A DNA stretch of 64,000 nt from Opitutaceae bacterium (GCA_015075305.1 JABTUS010000004.1:124001-188000); one strand, 5' to 3'. Shown: positions 1-8,333, numbered from the stretch's first letter. Numbers and translations are program-made. Notes: a model not told the origin generated them from the sequence alone.

Positions 1-571
1 CGGAAGCCCGCAGGTCGATCGCGTCCTTGAGCACTTGATTGACGAAGCGGATGATCGAGGCGTCCTCAGCCGCATCATCGAGATTGCCATCGCCGGCACC
101 GTCGTCGTCGACGACCTGGATCGCCGTCTCACCGTCAAGGATGCCAATGGTGTCCGCGCCTACGCCGAGGCGTTTCTTCAACTCTCGTTGAATGATCTCG
201 CCGGGCGCGAGCACCGGAATGAGGCGGAGGCCCGTGACAACCTTCAGGCCGTCGATTGCGCTGGAAAAGAACAGACGCGCCGTTGCGATTTCGATTGCAT
301 CGTCCCGGCGGCGGATGGGCAGCAGTCCATCGCGCAGGAGCAGTCGTGCCGGAAAGAGGGACAACAGGTCCTTGTCCGGGTGGGCATCGTCCAGCGTGCT
401 GAAGGTCAGCCCGTATTCCTGCGCAAGCCAGCGCAGGGCGTTTTCCTCGGACACCGATGCCGCATCAGTCGTCGCCAGATAGGCGTGCGCATCCGTTTCC
501 GTCAGTTGACGGGTCGTGATCATCCGACTGAGCAATTCCGGAAGGGTTCGCGAGACTTCGGGGGCTGGCAT
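1..571 (-). CDS. GspE/PilB-type secretion or pilus assembly ATPase, N-terminal part (cut by window edge)
   Basis: The minus strand from the ATG at 571 stays open for 190 codons to the window edge. The protein begins MPAPEVSRTLPELLSRMI. The first half resembles the MshEN/T2SSE_N domain, with PARLLLRDGLLPI and a VTGLRLIPVLAPGEII segment. The last visible residues, IIRFVNQVLKDAIDLRAS, match the start of the GspE/PilB ATPase core, where the family continues SDIHIEP. Family members are cytoplasmic hexameric ATPases that drive type II secretion or type IV pilus assembly. The Walker motifs lie outside the window, so the subfamily cannot be decided. The gene follows the secreted protein at 590-1153 by 18 bp, so the two are probably co-transcribed. 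Confidence 0.85.
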   Translation of the reverse strand, partial: MPAPEVSRTLPELLSRMITTRQLTETDAHAYLATTDAASVSEENALRWLAQEYGLTFSTLDDAHPDKDLLSLFPARLLLRDGLLPIRRRDDAIEIATARLFFSSAIDGLKVVTGLRLIPVLAPGEIIQRELKKRLGVGADTIGILDGETAIQVVDDDGAGDGNLDDAAEDASIIRFVNQVLKDAIDLRAS

Positions 572-589
572 GGTGGAAAAACTGTCCGC

Positions 590-1153
590 CTAGGGCAGGA
601 GACCCATCAGCACCGCGATGGCTTCCTGACGAACATTGAGGACGGCGCGCAATTCCTCCTGGGCGCCTGCGAGTTTTTCGGCATTCTGTTTGCGAACCTC
701 CCGAAGTCGTTCGAGCCGCGCCTTGAGATCCGCAACCGTGGCATTGTTTTGGATGGCGGTCGAAAGGGCTTCCGCCTCGGGATTGGATCCGCCACCTGAC
801 ATGCCAAAGCGGGATCGCGCACCGTCGCTGCCGCCGCCCGGCGTGCCCATGAAAACGCCGCCAAACAGGGAGTTTCGGCGCAACTCCTCCACTTTCGCGA
901 GCCGTTGACTGATCAACGACCATTCCTCGTCATTGCTGACATCAAAACGCTGCCTCAGCGCATCCAGCATGCGTTGGCGCCGCTCTTCCAGGGACGTGCT
1001 TGCGCGGCGTTCCCTTCGAAATGAACGACCATCGGCCGGAGCGCCGTCATTGGCTGCTGAATTTGGCGACTGAGCACGGATCGTGACACACAGGCAGCCG
1101 AGCATTGCGACGATCGGAATGGCCCGGCGCAACTTGTGGTGGGACAGAGTCAT
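590..1153 (-). CDS. Secreted coiled-coil protein of unknown function
   Basis: A 187-residue protein with a basic N-terminus and hydrophobic stretch (RRAIPIVAMLGCLCVTIRA, about residues 9-27) that reads as a signal peptide. The middle is rich in Arg, Glu and Ser. A Gly/Ser-rich linker lies near residues 100-125, and the C-terminal third (ADLKARLERLREVRKQ and onward) is a probable coiled coil. I do not recognise the family. It ends 18 bp before the GspE/PilB-like gene, so a periplasmic accessory role for that machine is possible, but this is only context. No Shine-Dalgarno sequence precedes the ATG, which is common in this window. Confidence 0.75.
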   Translation of the reverse strand: MTLSHHKLRRAIPIVAMLGCLCVTIRAQSPNSAANDGAPADGRSFRRERRASTSLEERRQRMLDALRQRFDVSNDEEWSLISQRLAKVEELRRNSLFGGVFMGTPGGGSDGARSRFGMSGGGSNPEAEALSTAIQNNATVADLKARLERLREVRKQNAEKLAGAQEELRAVLNVRQEAIAVLMGLLP

Positions 1154-1304
1154 GAGGATGGTTGATTGAAATGGATCAATGGCACGCGGAGGGACCTTGG
1201 GTTAGACGCCCGCGAGGGCTGGCCGGTATCATGCAAAGATCATTCATTGCTACTGCCGCTCCGGAAATTTCCATGTCCCTGCGCGACAGCGCGACAGCAA
1301 TGGG

Positions 1305-1322
1305 ATTGTCAGCCGCGACAAT
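1305..1322. promoter_or_regulatory. Inverted repeat just upstream of the esterase gene
   Basis: ATTGTC and GACAAT are perfect 6-bp arms around a 6-nt spacer, ending 10 bp before the ATG at 1333. The site could be an operator or an mRNA hairpin over the ribosome-binding region. I saw no second copy in the window. Confidence 0.3.
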
Positions 1323-1332
1323 TGAGCTGACG

Positions 1333-2583
1333 ATGTCCGTTGTGCACCGTTTCCTCCTGTTTTCGTGCCTTGCGGCGGCTGCGATGGGATCGCCGGCAAC
1401 CTGGTCGCCGGGCAACCTGCCTCCCCTCGCTGTGGACGGGCCGACGCTGTGTCCAGGGCCCTATCTCACACCCGAGCAGGGTGCGGCGACTCTGGAGGAA
1501 GGAAGGCGCTACTTTAACGACGCTTCGACATGGAAAGCCTATGCCGCCCATGTGCGGGAAAGGGTGCAGGCGGGCGCGGGGCTGCGGCCGTATCCGCGCC
1601 GGACGCCGTTGAAGCCGATTCTCGGAGCAAAGCGCATTCATAGTGGCTACACGGTTGAGAATGTCGCCTTTGAATCCGTACCGGGGTATTTTGTTTGCGG
1701 AAATCTCTATCGTCCTGTGTCCGCCGCTGGTGGCGCTGCGCCGGTCGTGCTGTCGACGCACGGACACGGAAAGCGGATTGAGTCGGACGAGGACTACGCG
1801 CGCCAGGGGCGGTTCACGCCATGGATGCAGGCCCGTTGCGCGACGCTGGCGCGACTGGGTGCGGTGGTGCTGTCGATTGAAATGGTCGGTTACGGGGAGT
1901 CCATCGACCAGGTCTCGCAGGATGCCCACAAGCGCCCGTTTTCGCTGACGCTTCAAACTTGGAATGCGATGCGCGCGCTCGATTTTCTGCTGTCTCTGGA
2001 TGGCGTGGATGCCACGCGGGTGGCGGTCAGCGGCGAGTCGGGCGGGGGCACGCAGACATTTCTTGTGACGGCACTGGACCAGCGTGTGACGCTGAGCGCC
2101 CCGGTCGTGATGGTATCGTCGTATTTCTTTGGTGGCTGCGCGTGCGAAAGCGGTCTGCCGATTCACCGCAGCGCGGATCATTATGCGGGCAATGTTTTCA
2201 TTGCGGCGCTCGCTGCTCCGCGGCCGCTGCTGCTGGTGTCGGATGGCGATGACTGGACGAAGTTCACCGCGGTCAGCGAGTATCCCTTTCTCCAGCACGT
2301 CTATGGCCTGCTGGGCGTCCGTGACAGGGTTGAGAATGTACACCTCGCGGACGAAAAGCACGACTACGGCCCTTCGAAACGCGCGGCATTCCATGACTTT
2401 GTCTGCGGTCGCTTTGGACTGAATGCACAGGGGAAATCCGGCCGGGAGCTTGTGGCGGACGAGGCGGCCATCACGATTGAGGGACACCGGCAGATGCGGG
2501 TGTTCGATCCGTCCCATCCGCGACCCGCGCATGCGTGTGCGTCGATTGCCGAGGTCGAAAAGGTCCTTCGTTCCCTGCAGTGA
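1333..2583 (+). CDS. Secreted alpha/beta-hydrolase, acetyl-xylan-esterase-like
   Basis: The 416-residue product starts with a signal peptide (MSVVHRFLLFSCLAAAAMG). An in-frame upstream ATG at 1162 would add 57 residues without a secretion signal, so 1333 is preferred. The alpha/beta-hydrolase core carries the nucleophile elbow GESGGG with Ser about 236, an acidic residue in SDGDDW (about 304) and a histidine in EKHDYG (about 343), giving a plausible catalytic triad. An STHGHGK segment lies before the elbow, as in dienelactone-hydrolase or acetyl-xylan-esterase-like families. It probably removes acyl groups from plant or algal polysaccharide outside the cytoplasm. It is divergent from 590-1153, and its substrate cannot be read from the sequence. 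Confidence 0.8.
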   Translation: MSVVHRFLLFSCLAAAAMGSPATWSPGNLPPLAVDGPTLCPGPYLTPEQGAATLEEGRRYFNDASTWKAYAAHVRERVQAGAGLRPYPRRTPLKPILGAKRIHSGYTVENVAFESVPGYFVCGNLYRPVSAAGGAAPVVLSTHGHGKRIESDEDYARQGRFTPWMQARCATLARLGAVVLSIEMVGYGESIDQVSQDAHKRPFSLTLQTWNAMRALDFLLSLDGVDATRVAVSGESGGGTQTFLVTALDQRVTLSAPVVMVSSYFFGGCACESGLPIHRSADHYAGNVFIAALAAPRPLLLVSDGDDWTKFTAVSEYPFLQHVYGLLGVRDRVENVHLADEKHDYGPSKRAAFHDFVCGRFGLNAQGKSGRELVADEAAITIEGHRQMRVFDPSHPRPAHACASIAEVEKVLRSLQ

Positions 2584-2671
2584 ATCGGGCGGGGTGCGGG
2601 CGAGCCTGAGGACACGCGCGGGGTCGTTTGCCTGGATGGGAAATCGATGCGGGTGATTTTTTCATGGCCGC

Positions 2672-2686
2672 CTGAAAGCGTTTCAG
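2672..2686. promoter_or_regulatory. Palindromic operator candidate, LacI-family-like
   Basis: CTGAAAGCGTTTCAG is a perfect 6-3-6 dyad ending 21 bp before the ATG at 2708. LacI/PurR/CcpA sites share TGAAA, a central CG and TTTCA, but usually have an even spacing, so this one is one base short. No LacI-type regulator is encoded in the window. Confidence 0.35.
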
Positions 2687-2707
2687 TTTGTCTGGAGATG
2701 AGCCCCG

Positions 2708-3682
2708 ATGTTCGCCATGCGAGCAGTCTTGAGTTCGATTCCCCGGCACCCCCGAGCGCTGATGGCGGCGGGACTGGGTCTGTGCCTGCTTCTGGCACTC
2801 GTCGTGTACTGGAAGCTGAGCGCAGTGACACCTTTGGCGGATGGCGAAGCAGATATTTCCGTCATCGCGCCGCCTGAGACCGGCCCGCGGTACAGGGTGG
2901 CCGTCTGCGACTGGATGATCCTGAAGCGGCAGAACCTGGGCGCTTTTTCGCTCGCCGGGGAAATTGGAGCGGATGGCCTGGAGCTCGACATGGGCGGTTT
3001 GGGGAACCGTTCGAATTTCGACAACAAGCTGGTCGATGCCGCGATGAGGGAAAAATTTCTGGATGCGGCGCGCAGCAGCAGGGTCGAGATTGCGTCGATG
3101 GCAATGTCGGCGTTCTACCAGCAGTCCTTTGCTGAGCGGGAGAACATTGAAGCCATGCTGCGGGGGTGTTTTGAGACGATGAAGGCCATGGACGCGCGGG
3201 TCGTTTTTCTACCGCTCGGCGTTTCCGGGGACCTGGTCAAGCGTCCGCAGATTCGTCCGGCGATTGTGGAGCGATTGAAGCTGGCCGGAAGGATGGCGCA
3301 GGAGTACGGGGTGGTGGTTGGAATCGAGACTGCGCTGGATGCCGCGGGGGAGGTCCGGCTTCTGGACGAGGTGGGGTCGCCTGCGGTGAAGAGCTACTTC
3401 AATCTGTCGAATGCGCTGCAGAACGACCGCGATGTCTCAGCCGAGATCAGGCGGCTGGGGGCGCGTCGCATTGTGCAGATTCATGCGTCCAACACGGATG
3501 GCGTGTGGCTGGAAAAGGATCCGCAGGTGGACATGAAGCGGATCAAGGCGACGCTCGATGAGATCGGCTGGCGCGGATGGCTGGTGGTGGAGCGCTCGCG
3601 CGATGCGCGGCGGGCAAAGGATGTCAGATACAACTTCTCCGCGAACGTAGGCTACTTGAAGCGGATCTTTCAGGGGCGGTGA
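2708..3682 (+). CDS. Sugar phosphate isomerase/epimerase-like TIM-barrel protein
   Basis: A 324-residue protein with an N-terminal hydrophobic segment (LMAAGLGLCLLLALVVYW, about residues 18-35) that acts as a signal anchor or uncleaved signal. The rest is a xylose-isomerase-like TIM barrel: GADGLELDMGG near the first strands, VVFLPLGVSG, a VVVGIETALDAAG segment with the usual acidic metal or substrate residue, and RIVQIHASN followed by WLVVERS. Secreted or membrane-anchored members are common beside Gfo/Idh genes in this phylum and probably act on modified sugars. The exact reaction is not known. GGAG lies about 11 bp upstream of the ATG, and a dyad at 2672-2686 may control it. Confidence 0.8.
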   Translation: MFAMRAVLSSIPRHPRALMAAGLGLCLLLALVVYWKLSAVTPLADGEADISVIAPPETGPRYRVAVCDWMILKRQNLGAFSLAGEIGADGLELDMGGLGNRSNFDNKLVDAAMREKFLDAARSSRVEIASMAMSAFYQQSFAERENIEAMLRGCFETMKAMDARVVFLPLGVSGDLVKRPQIRPAIVERLKLAGRMAQEYGVVVGIETALDAAGEVRLLDEVGSPAVKSYFNLSNALQNDRDVSAEIRRLGARRIVQIHASNTDGVWLEKDPQVDMKRIKATLDEIGWRGWLVVERSRDARRAKDVRYNFSANVGYLKRIFQGR

Positions 3683-3853
3683 GGGGCCGCGAAATGCGAT
3701 GAAGTCCACCCTCCTTTCGCTGCGGTTTTCTTGCTGCAGGTGCTTTCGCGCAAGCTGGTTTCGTTCATCGGATTCGCAGAAGTCGACGTCTGTGCCTCGG
3801 AGGGATCATGACGCATGCCAAAATGGCAATTGCAGGGACTGCACTTTCGCGCA

Positions 3854-4120
3854 ATGGTGTTCCGCATGCCGTCAACCACTTACCGCCATCTGACAAGGAT
3901 CCCCGGCATTCGTTCTGGCCGAACGATTGTTGAAGGAACTCGTATTGGCGTGCATGATGTGGTGAGCCTCTTCGTCAATGGTTCGAGCGTGGATGAAGTT
4001 TGTCGCAGCTTCCCAGGCGTCACTCGGGCGCAAGTTTACGAATGCCTCGCCTACTACGAGGATCATCGAGTTGAAATCGACGCTCTGGTTGCCCAGCAGA
4101 TGAGTGAGGGACATGCGTGA
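3854..4120 (+). CDS. DUF433 family antitoxin-like protein
   Basis: An 88-residue protein (alternative start at 3866) with the DUF433 pattern: IPGIRSGRTIVEGTRIGVHDVV, then SSVDEVCRSFPGVTRAQVYECLAYYEDHR. This is a small winged-helix DNA-binding domain that usually forms an antitoxin with a downstream DUF5615 PIN-like toxin. Here its stop codon overlaps the GTG of exactly such a reading frame (GTGA overlap at 4117), but that toxin is broken. DUF433 would then be an orphan antitoxin that may still bind its own promoter. The 171 bases before it, from 3683, show no other gene. Confidence 0.8.
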   Translation: MVFRMPSTTYRHLTRIPGIRSGRTIVEGTRIGVHDVVSLFVNGSSVDEVCRSFPGVTRAQVYECLAYYEDHRVEIDALVAQQMSEGHA

Positions 4121-4284
4121 GATTTCTTCTGGATCAGGATGTTCCGGAAGTCATTGCGCTGGTCTTGCGTCATTGGGGACACGGAATTTCGAAAGCTCAA
4201 GAGGCTCGTGTTCCGCCGCAAACGGTTTTGGACCGACGCAATTGTTTTCTGGCCAGCCGGGTGCGGATGTGTTGCAGAAGGTGA
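4117..4284 (+). pseudogene. Remnant of DUF5615 PIN-like toxin
   Basis: Starting at the GTG that overlaps the DUF433 stop, the frame reads VRFLLDQDVPEVIALVLRHWGHG and stops after 55 residues. DUF5615 toxins begin (M)(K/R)FLLDENLP, where the Asp is an active-site residue, and run to about 110 residues. A neighbouring frame from about 4255 encodes ADVLQKVTASGRLV, which resembles the DEEVL..A...GR.LVT segment further along the same family. The gene therefore looks frameshifted and truncated. The following aldo/keto reductase start (4327) lies in the region where its C-terminus would have been. Confidence 0.6.
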
Positions 4285-4326
4285 CCGCGTCCGGCAGGTT
4301 GGTGCCGGTGTCCGGAAAACCATTCC

Positions 4327-5334
4327 ATGAGCACTTATCTTCCTGATCCGTCCCGTTATTCCCGTGTTCCCTATGCGCGGTGCGGTCGGAGCGGGTTGAT
4401 GATTCCGCGGATATCCCTGGGGCTGTGGCACAATTTCGGGAACGTGGATGCGCTCGAGAATCAGCGCGCCCTTCTGCGCCGGGCTTTCGACCTCGGCATC
4501 ACTCATTTCGATCTCGCCAACAATTATGGACCGCCACCCGGCTCCGCTGAGGAAAACTGCGGGCGGTTGCTGCGTGAGGATTTTTCGAGTCATCGCGACG
4601 AGCTCGTGATTTCGACAAAGGCTGGGTATTACATGTGGCCCGGGCCCTATGGCGAATGGGGGTCGCGCAAGTATCTGCTTTCGTCTCTCGACCAGAGTCT
4701 CAGACGCCTCGGGCTGGATTATGTCGACATTTTCTATCATCACCGCCCGGACCCCAATACTCCGCTCGAGGAAAGCATGGGTGCGTTGTCACATGCCGTG
4801 AAAAGCGGCAGGGCCCTGTATGTCGGGCTGTCGAACTACAAGCCGCCTGAGGCCGAGAAGGCGATCGCGCTGCTTCGTGAAATGGGGACGCCCTGTCTCA
4901 TCCACCAACCCAAGTACAGCCTGTTCGCACGCGCGCCGGAGGCGGGGCTTTTCGGTGTGCTTCTTCGAGACGGCGTCGGGTGCATTGTCTTCAGTCCGCT
5001 GGCGCAGGGATTGCTGACGAACCGGTATCTGAACGGCATCCCGACGGATTCACGCGCGGGGAAGAGCGACTACAAGTTTCTTCAGCCCGATGCACTGACG
5101 CCGGCCGTGCTCACCTGCATTCGGGCCCTCGATGGAATCGCGCGCGAGCGCGGTCAAACGCTTGCGCAACTGGCGCTCGCCTGGGTGCTGCGGCAGCCCG
5201 CGGTGACTTCCGTGCTGATTGGCGCCAGTCGCACGGCGCAGCTCGACGACAATTTTGGCGCGCTTCAGAATCTGAAATTTTCGGATCAGGAACTCGCCAC
5301 GATCGAACGGATTCTTGCTGCCAAGGGGGGATGA
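4327..5334 (+). CDS. Aldo/keto reductase, L-glyceraldehyde 3-phosphate reductase (YghZ/Gpr-like)
   Basis: A 335-residue aldo/keto reductase of the usual length. The catalytic tetrad is visible: Asp62 and Tyr67 in THFDLANNYG, Lys98 in ISTKAGYYMWPGPYG, and His138 in DIFYHHRPD. The NNYGPPPGSAE and YMWPGPYGEWGSRK segments are typical of the AKR14/YghZ subfamily, which reduces L-glyceraldehyde 3-phosphate and methylglyoxal with NADPH. The C-terminal SVLIGASRTAQLDDN binds the cofactor 2'-phosphate region. The gene begins inside the decayed toxin remnant, so its promoter may derive from the toxin-antitoxin locus. Substrate assignment rests on family likeness only. Confidence 0.88.
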   Translation: MSTYLPDPSRYSRVPYARCGRSGLMIPRISLGLWHNFGNVDALENQRALLRRAFDLGITHFDLANNYGPPPGSAEENCGRLLREDFSSHRDELVISTKAGYYMWPGPYGEWGSRKYLLSSLDQSLRRLGLDYVDIFYHHRPDPNTPLEESMGALSHAVKSGRALYVGLSNYKPPEAEKAIALLREMGTPCLIHQPKYSLFARAPEAGLFGVLLRDGVGCIVFSPLAQGLLTNRYLNGIPTDSRAGKSDYKFLQPDALTPAVLTCIRALDGIARERGQTLAQLALAWVLRQPAVTSVLIGASRTAQLDDNFGALQNLKFSDQELATIERILAAKGG

Positions 5335-5367
5335 GGCAGCGCGCTCAAGCGTTGCAGTGACTTGGAT

Positions 5368-5381
5368 GGGGTGGCAACCCC
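5368..5381. terminator. Weak hairpin between convergent genes
   Basis: GGGGT-GGCA-ACCCC forms a 5-bp stem between the ends of the aldo/keto reductase and the unknown acidic protein. A T-containing stretch (TTGGTTATT) follows on the plus strand. It is a weak candidate for a terminator. Confidence 0.25.
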
Positions 5382-5385
5382 TTGG

Positions 5386-6078
5386 TTATTCGCTTTCCTC
5401 GTCGTCGTCGGTCGGACGCTCGAGCTCCTCGCGGCACTCGTTTATCACGCGAAACCAGATTTCACGCAGATCGAAGAGCTTTGGAAAAATCTCATCACGC
5501 ATTGCCTGCACATGCCGGCCCCCATCAAGCCTGGGGTTCGTCAGAAGGGAGAAGCATTGGTTCAACTCGCGGAGCGCACGCTTGAAAAGACTTATCGCCA
5601 TGGCGTAGTCGCCAAAGTCGAGTGCATTGACGGCCAGCATGGCCTGCTCCTCGCAACGGTACAGTGCGGAGTGGACTGACAATGCGAATGCCTGTGGAAT
5701 GCGACTGGGATCCGCAGCCTGCTTTTCCCATCCCTGCTTCAGGCTCTGACAGATGGCCTTCGTAGAGATAAAAATTGGATTCTTGTGGACGGTGTAAGGC
5801 TCGGAATCGTCGGAGTCCTCGGCCTCATTTGAGGCGGCAGTCTCGGGCGGGCCGTCATCATCATCGCTGCTCCACGACTCCTCGTCCCAGCCCATCTGGT
5901 GGGCCACCAGATCGATGCGGTCGGGCTTGGTGCGGTGCTTTTCGTACAGCTTCAAATACCTGAAAACCAAGGCATCCTGAGTGCGAAGGTAGTTTTCCCA
6001 GTCAAACTCGTTCCAAGCGAGTTCGCCGCGATCATCCCATTCGTTCTCAAAGGAGCCGTCAGATTCAGAATTACTCAT
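5386..6078 (-). CDS. Acidic protein of unknown function
   Basis: From the ATG at 6078 the product is 230 residues. An upstream in-frame start at 6135 would add 19 residues that look non-coding, so 6078 is preferred. The protein is strongly acidic, with Asp/Glu/Ser-rich stretches near residues 55-80 (WSSDDDDGPPETAASNEAED) and at the C-terminus. The C-terminal half (ALSVHSALYRCEEQAMLAVN and onward) looks helical and could be a TPR-like or helical-hairpin domain. No signal peptide or membrane segment is present, so it is probably cytoplasmic. I do not recognise a family. Confidence 0.65.
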   Translation of the reverse strand: MSNSESDGSFENEWDDRGELAWNEFDWENYLRTQDALVFRYLKLYEKHRTKPDRIDLVAHQMGWDEESWSSDDDDGPPETAASNEAEDSDDSEPYTVHKNPIFISTKAICQSLKQGWEKQAADPSRIPQAFALSVHSALYRCEEQAMLAVNALDFGDYAMAISLFKRALRELNQCFSLLTNPRLDGGRHVQAMRDEIFPKLFDLREIWFRVINECREELERPTDDDEESE

Positions 6079-6411
6079 TTCGAGGCACGACAGAAGTCGT
6101 GATGAGCAAGCTGCGTTCAAGCGGGGGAAACGCAATGAGAAAACCCTGATCGGGTCTGTGGTCGAGACTGGAAGTCACACCAGCATCGCGCATGCGCCGA
6201 CGTGGACAGGGAATGCTGAAGTCACGGGAGCGAGGCGATTTGAGGATTCCGCGACATCGAATCTGCCGCGGAAAAACGAGCCGGTTCTGGGAGCATCGAC
6301 TCGGCATGTGGTGACGAAATGTCGACGCTGGAGATACCCGTGAAGAAAATCCCAACAGAGGCAATAAATGCTATTGATTTGTTTTAATACCCTTTCAATC
6401 TAGCTGTGAAC
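6079..6411. other. Intergenic region of 333 bases
   Basis: This gap separates the divergent acidic-protein gene and acyP. It holds the inverted repeat CACGAC-AGAA-GTCGTG at 6086-6101, only 7 bases upstream of the ATG at 6078, which may be an operator or leader hairpin. The last 60 bases before acyP are AT-rich and probably contain its promoter. A 61-codon open frame at 6158-6343 has no recognisable product, and I do not call it a gene. Confidence 0.5.
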
Positions 6412-6687
6412 ATGAACCAGATTCATCGTGAAGAGGTCTTTTTCTCGGGAAGGGTGCAGGGCGTGGGGTTTCGTTACTCGACGCGCCAGGTGGCGAAAGA
6501 GTATGAAGTGACGGGAAAAGTGGCCAATCTTGCTGACGGGCGCGTGCATCTTGTGGCTGAGGGAAATCACCGTGAGGTCGATGCGTTCATTGCTTCCGTC
6601 GAAGAGCGCCTGCACTTCCACATTCGAAAGATGGAGCGGCGCGTGCTGGCAGGATCGGCGGAGTTCAAGGATTTTGTCATTGGGTAG
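6412..6687 (+). CDS. acyP: Acylphosphatase
   Basis: A 91-residue protein, the normal size for acylphosphatase. It carries the signature FFSGRVQGVGFRYSTRQVA, with the catalytic Arg in VGFRY, and the second motif GKVANLADGRVHLVAEG, with the catalytic Asn in VANL. The enzyme hydrolyses acyl phosphates such as 1,3-bisphosphoglycerate in the cytoplasm. A GTG at 6406 would add two residues, but the ATG at 6412 is preferred. The ABC transporter genes begin 5 bp downstream on the same strand and may share the transcript. Confidence 0.93.
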   Translation: MNQIHREEVFFSGRVQGVGFRYSTRQVAKEYEVTGKVANLADGRVHLVAEGNHREVDAFIASVEERLHFHIRKMERRVLAGSAEFKDFVIG

Positions 6688-6692
6688 GCGCG

Positions 6693-7499
6693 ATGACACC
6701 CGCGGTCGAAATGGTGGGTGTGAGTCATGAATATTGTGGAGGGGGACTCCACCGAACCGTCCAGGCACTGAAGGATGTCACATTCAGCATTGGAGAAGGC
6801 GAGATGGTGGGGCTGCTTGGTCCGAATGGCTCCGGCAAGAGCACGCTCATAAGAGTGGTGCTGGGGTTGTTGAGGCCGACCTCGGGTGTGGTGCGCATAT
6901 CTGGCGGCCCCCCGGATTCATTGGCCAGCAGGATGCTCGTTGGCTTCGTGCCGGATTCCCCCTGCTACCACCGGCATCTGACAGCGCGCGAGCTGCTCGA
7001 TTTCTATGCGCAACTGCACGGAATCAGCCGGCACCTGCGGCGAACACGGGTAGCGGCGGTGCTGGAGGAAACCGGCATCGGCCATGCGGCGGATCGCAGG
7101 ATTGCGGGATTCTCGAAGGGGATGCTTCAGCGGCTCGGATTTGCGCAGGCCATTCTTCATGAACCGCGCATGCTGATCCTCGACGAACCCGGCAATGGTC
7201 TGGATCAGGACGGCATCGATCTTGTGGGCGGCATGCTGGCGGGATTTCGCGCGCGCGGAATAACCGTGCTCGTGGCGTCGCATCAGATTTCCCTCATGGA
7301 ATCGGCGTGCGATCGGGTCGTGTTTCTTGTCGATGGACGGCTGGTGCACATTGAAACGCTGGCGGAAACACGGAATGGACTCGGTGGCGAGGCTGTCGGT
7401 GCGCAACGGAGCGTGGTTGAGCTGCGCGGAGAGCCTGGATTGCTGGGTGTCTATCGCGCAGTGGTGAAGTCGGCGCGCGGCGGGCGGCGCGCCGCATGA
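6693..7499 (+). CDS. ABC-2 type transporter, ATP-binding subunit
   Basis: A 268-residue ATPase with Walker A GPNGSGKST (about residues 44-52), a degenerate signature FSKGMLQRLGFAQA, Walker B MLILDEPGNGLD and the switch His in VASHQ. The order and spacing fit the ABC-2 or CcmA/YbhF-like exporter class. The C-terminal 50 residues are an accessory regulatory segment. The next gene, an ABC-2 permease, overlaps its stop codon (ATGA at 7496). Together with the anchored protein at 8334-9041 this makes a three-gene export unit, and the cargo is unknown. Confidence 0.92.
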   Translation: MTPAVEMVGVSHEYCGGGLHRTVQALKDVTFSIGEGEMVGLLGPNGSGKSTLIRVVLGLLRPTSGVVRISGGPPDSLASRMLVGFVPDSPCYHRHLTARELLDFYAQLHGISRHLRRTRVAAVLEETGIGHAADRRIAGFSKGMLQRLGFAQAILHEPRMLILDEPGNGLDQDGIDLVGGMLAGFRARGITVLVASHQISLMESACDRVVFLVDGRLVHIETLAETRNGLGGEAVGAQRSVVELRGEPGLLGVYRAVVKSARGGRRAA

Positions 7500-8332
7500 C
7501 GAAGTGCAAGGCCGTGGGTGCATTGAAATTTGGTTGCTCGGGGCGCAGGGTGGTGGCGGTCGCGAATCAGGCGGTGCGGGAGGGCATGCGCCATTGCGTG
7601 CCACTTGGTTTCGGGCTGGGGATCCTGTTTCTTGTCGCGGGTGTCGGGATCCTGCGAAGTCTGCATTTCGGGACTGATCCCGTTGAATTTGTCAGCGGGC
7701 TTGGGCTGGCGGGGATGTCCGTTTTTGGCTGGTTGTGCACGATCGTTCTTACGGTGCAGTTTTTTCATGGAGAGTTTGAGGCCCGCACTTCGCGCATGCT
7801 TTTCACGAGGCCGCTGGGTCGGTTTGAATTCGTGCTTGGCAGGTGGCTGGGAACGGTGGTGCTGATGGGCGTATTTTTCGCTTCGGCCGCAGTGGCTCTC
7901 ACTGGCCAGGTTGGCCTGATGGCGGATGCGGACGCCGGTGGTGCGGGGTGGCGGCACTGGGAAATCGTGTCGGGCGGCATGATCGCGTGGTTCAAGTGTG
8001 CGCTGCTCGCGGCCGCTGTGCAGTGCGCAGCGGCGGCGTTGTGTGGACGTCTCCTGGCAACCATGGCGGGAGTGACGATCCTTGTCATTTGCCATGCGCG
8101 TCCGGTGCTCGACGATGCGGCGCGAAGGATTGGGTCGCCGATTCTGGAGATGATCGTCCGGGGTGTGGCGAGGGCGGTTCCCGATTTTCCCAGTCTCGAC
8201 ATTGACCCTTTGCGAAGTGGAAGCGTCATGGACTTTCTCGGCGCAATTTCCCCGCCCATGCTCCATGGAGGCGTTTATCTTGTCGGACTGTTGATCGCGG
8301 GCGGGCTGATCCTGCGCGGAAGAGAGGCATGA
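7496..8332 (+). CDS. ABC-2 type transporter permease
   Basis: A 278-residue membrane protein that starts within the ATPase gene (4-bp overlap). Hydrophobic segments occur near residues 37-57, 66-88, 113-140, 165-205 and 255-275, giving about six membrane spans. The segment VQFFHGEFEARTSRMLFTRPLGRFEFVLGRW matches the cytoplasmic coupling region common in ABC-2 permeases, where TRPLSR-like motifs occur. The N-terminal 22 residues are polar and basic. It forms the channel of the exporter with 6693-7499. No substrate clue is seen. Confidence 0.88.
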   Translation: MTKCKAVGALKFGCSGRRVVAVANQAVREGMRHCVPLGFGLGILFLVAGVGILRSLHFGTDPVEFVSGLGLAGMSVFGWLCTIVLTVQFFHGEFEARTSRMLFTRPLGRFEFVLGRWLGTVVLMGVFFASAAVALTGQVGLMADADAGGAGWRHWEIVSGGMIAWFKCALLAAAVQCAAAALCGRLLATMAGVTILVICHARPVLDDAARRIGSPILEMIVRGVARAVPDFPSLDIDPLRSGSVMDFLGAISPPMLHGGVYLVGLLIAGGLILRGREA

Positions 8333-8333
8333 G

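Noticed and set aside
1263-1272. Palindrome GGAAATTTCC near the esterase promoter, like the dyads before the third receptor
   Set aside because: Too short and simple to link the two promoters without a genome scan.
1309-2532. Long open frame on the minus strand opposite the esterase gene
   Set aside because: It is a mirror of a GC-rich gene with clear catalytic motifs; the reverse product has no recognisable domain.
6158-6343. 61-codon frame in the 333-base gap before acyP
   Set aside because: No recognisable product, no start signal, and it lies in a likely regulatory region.
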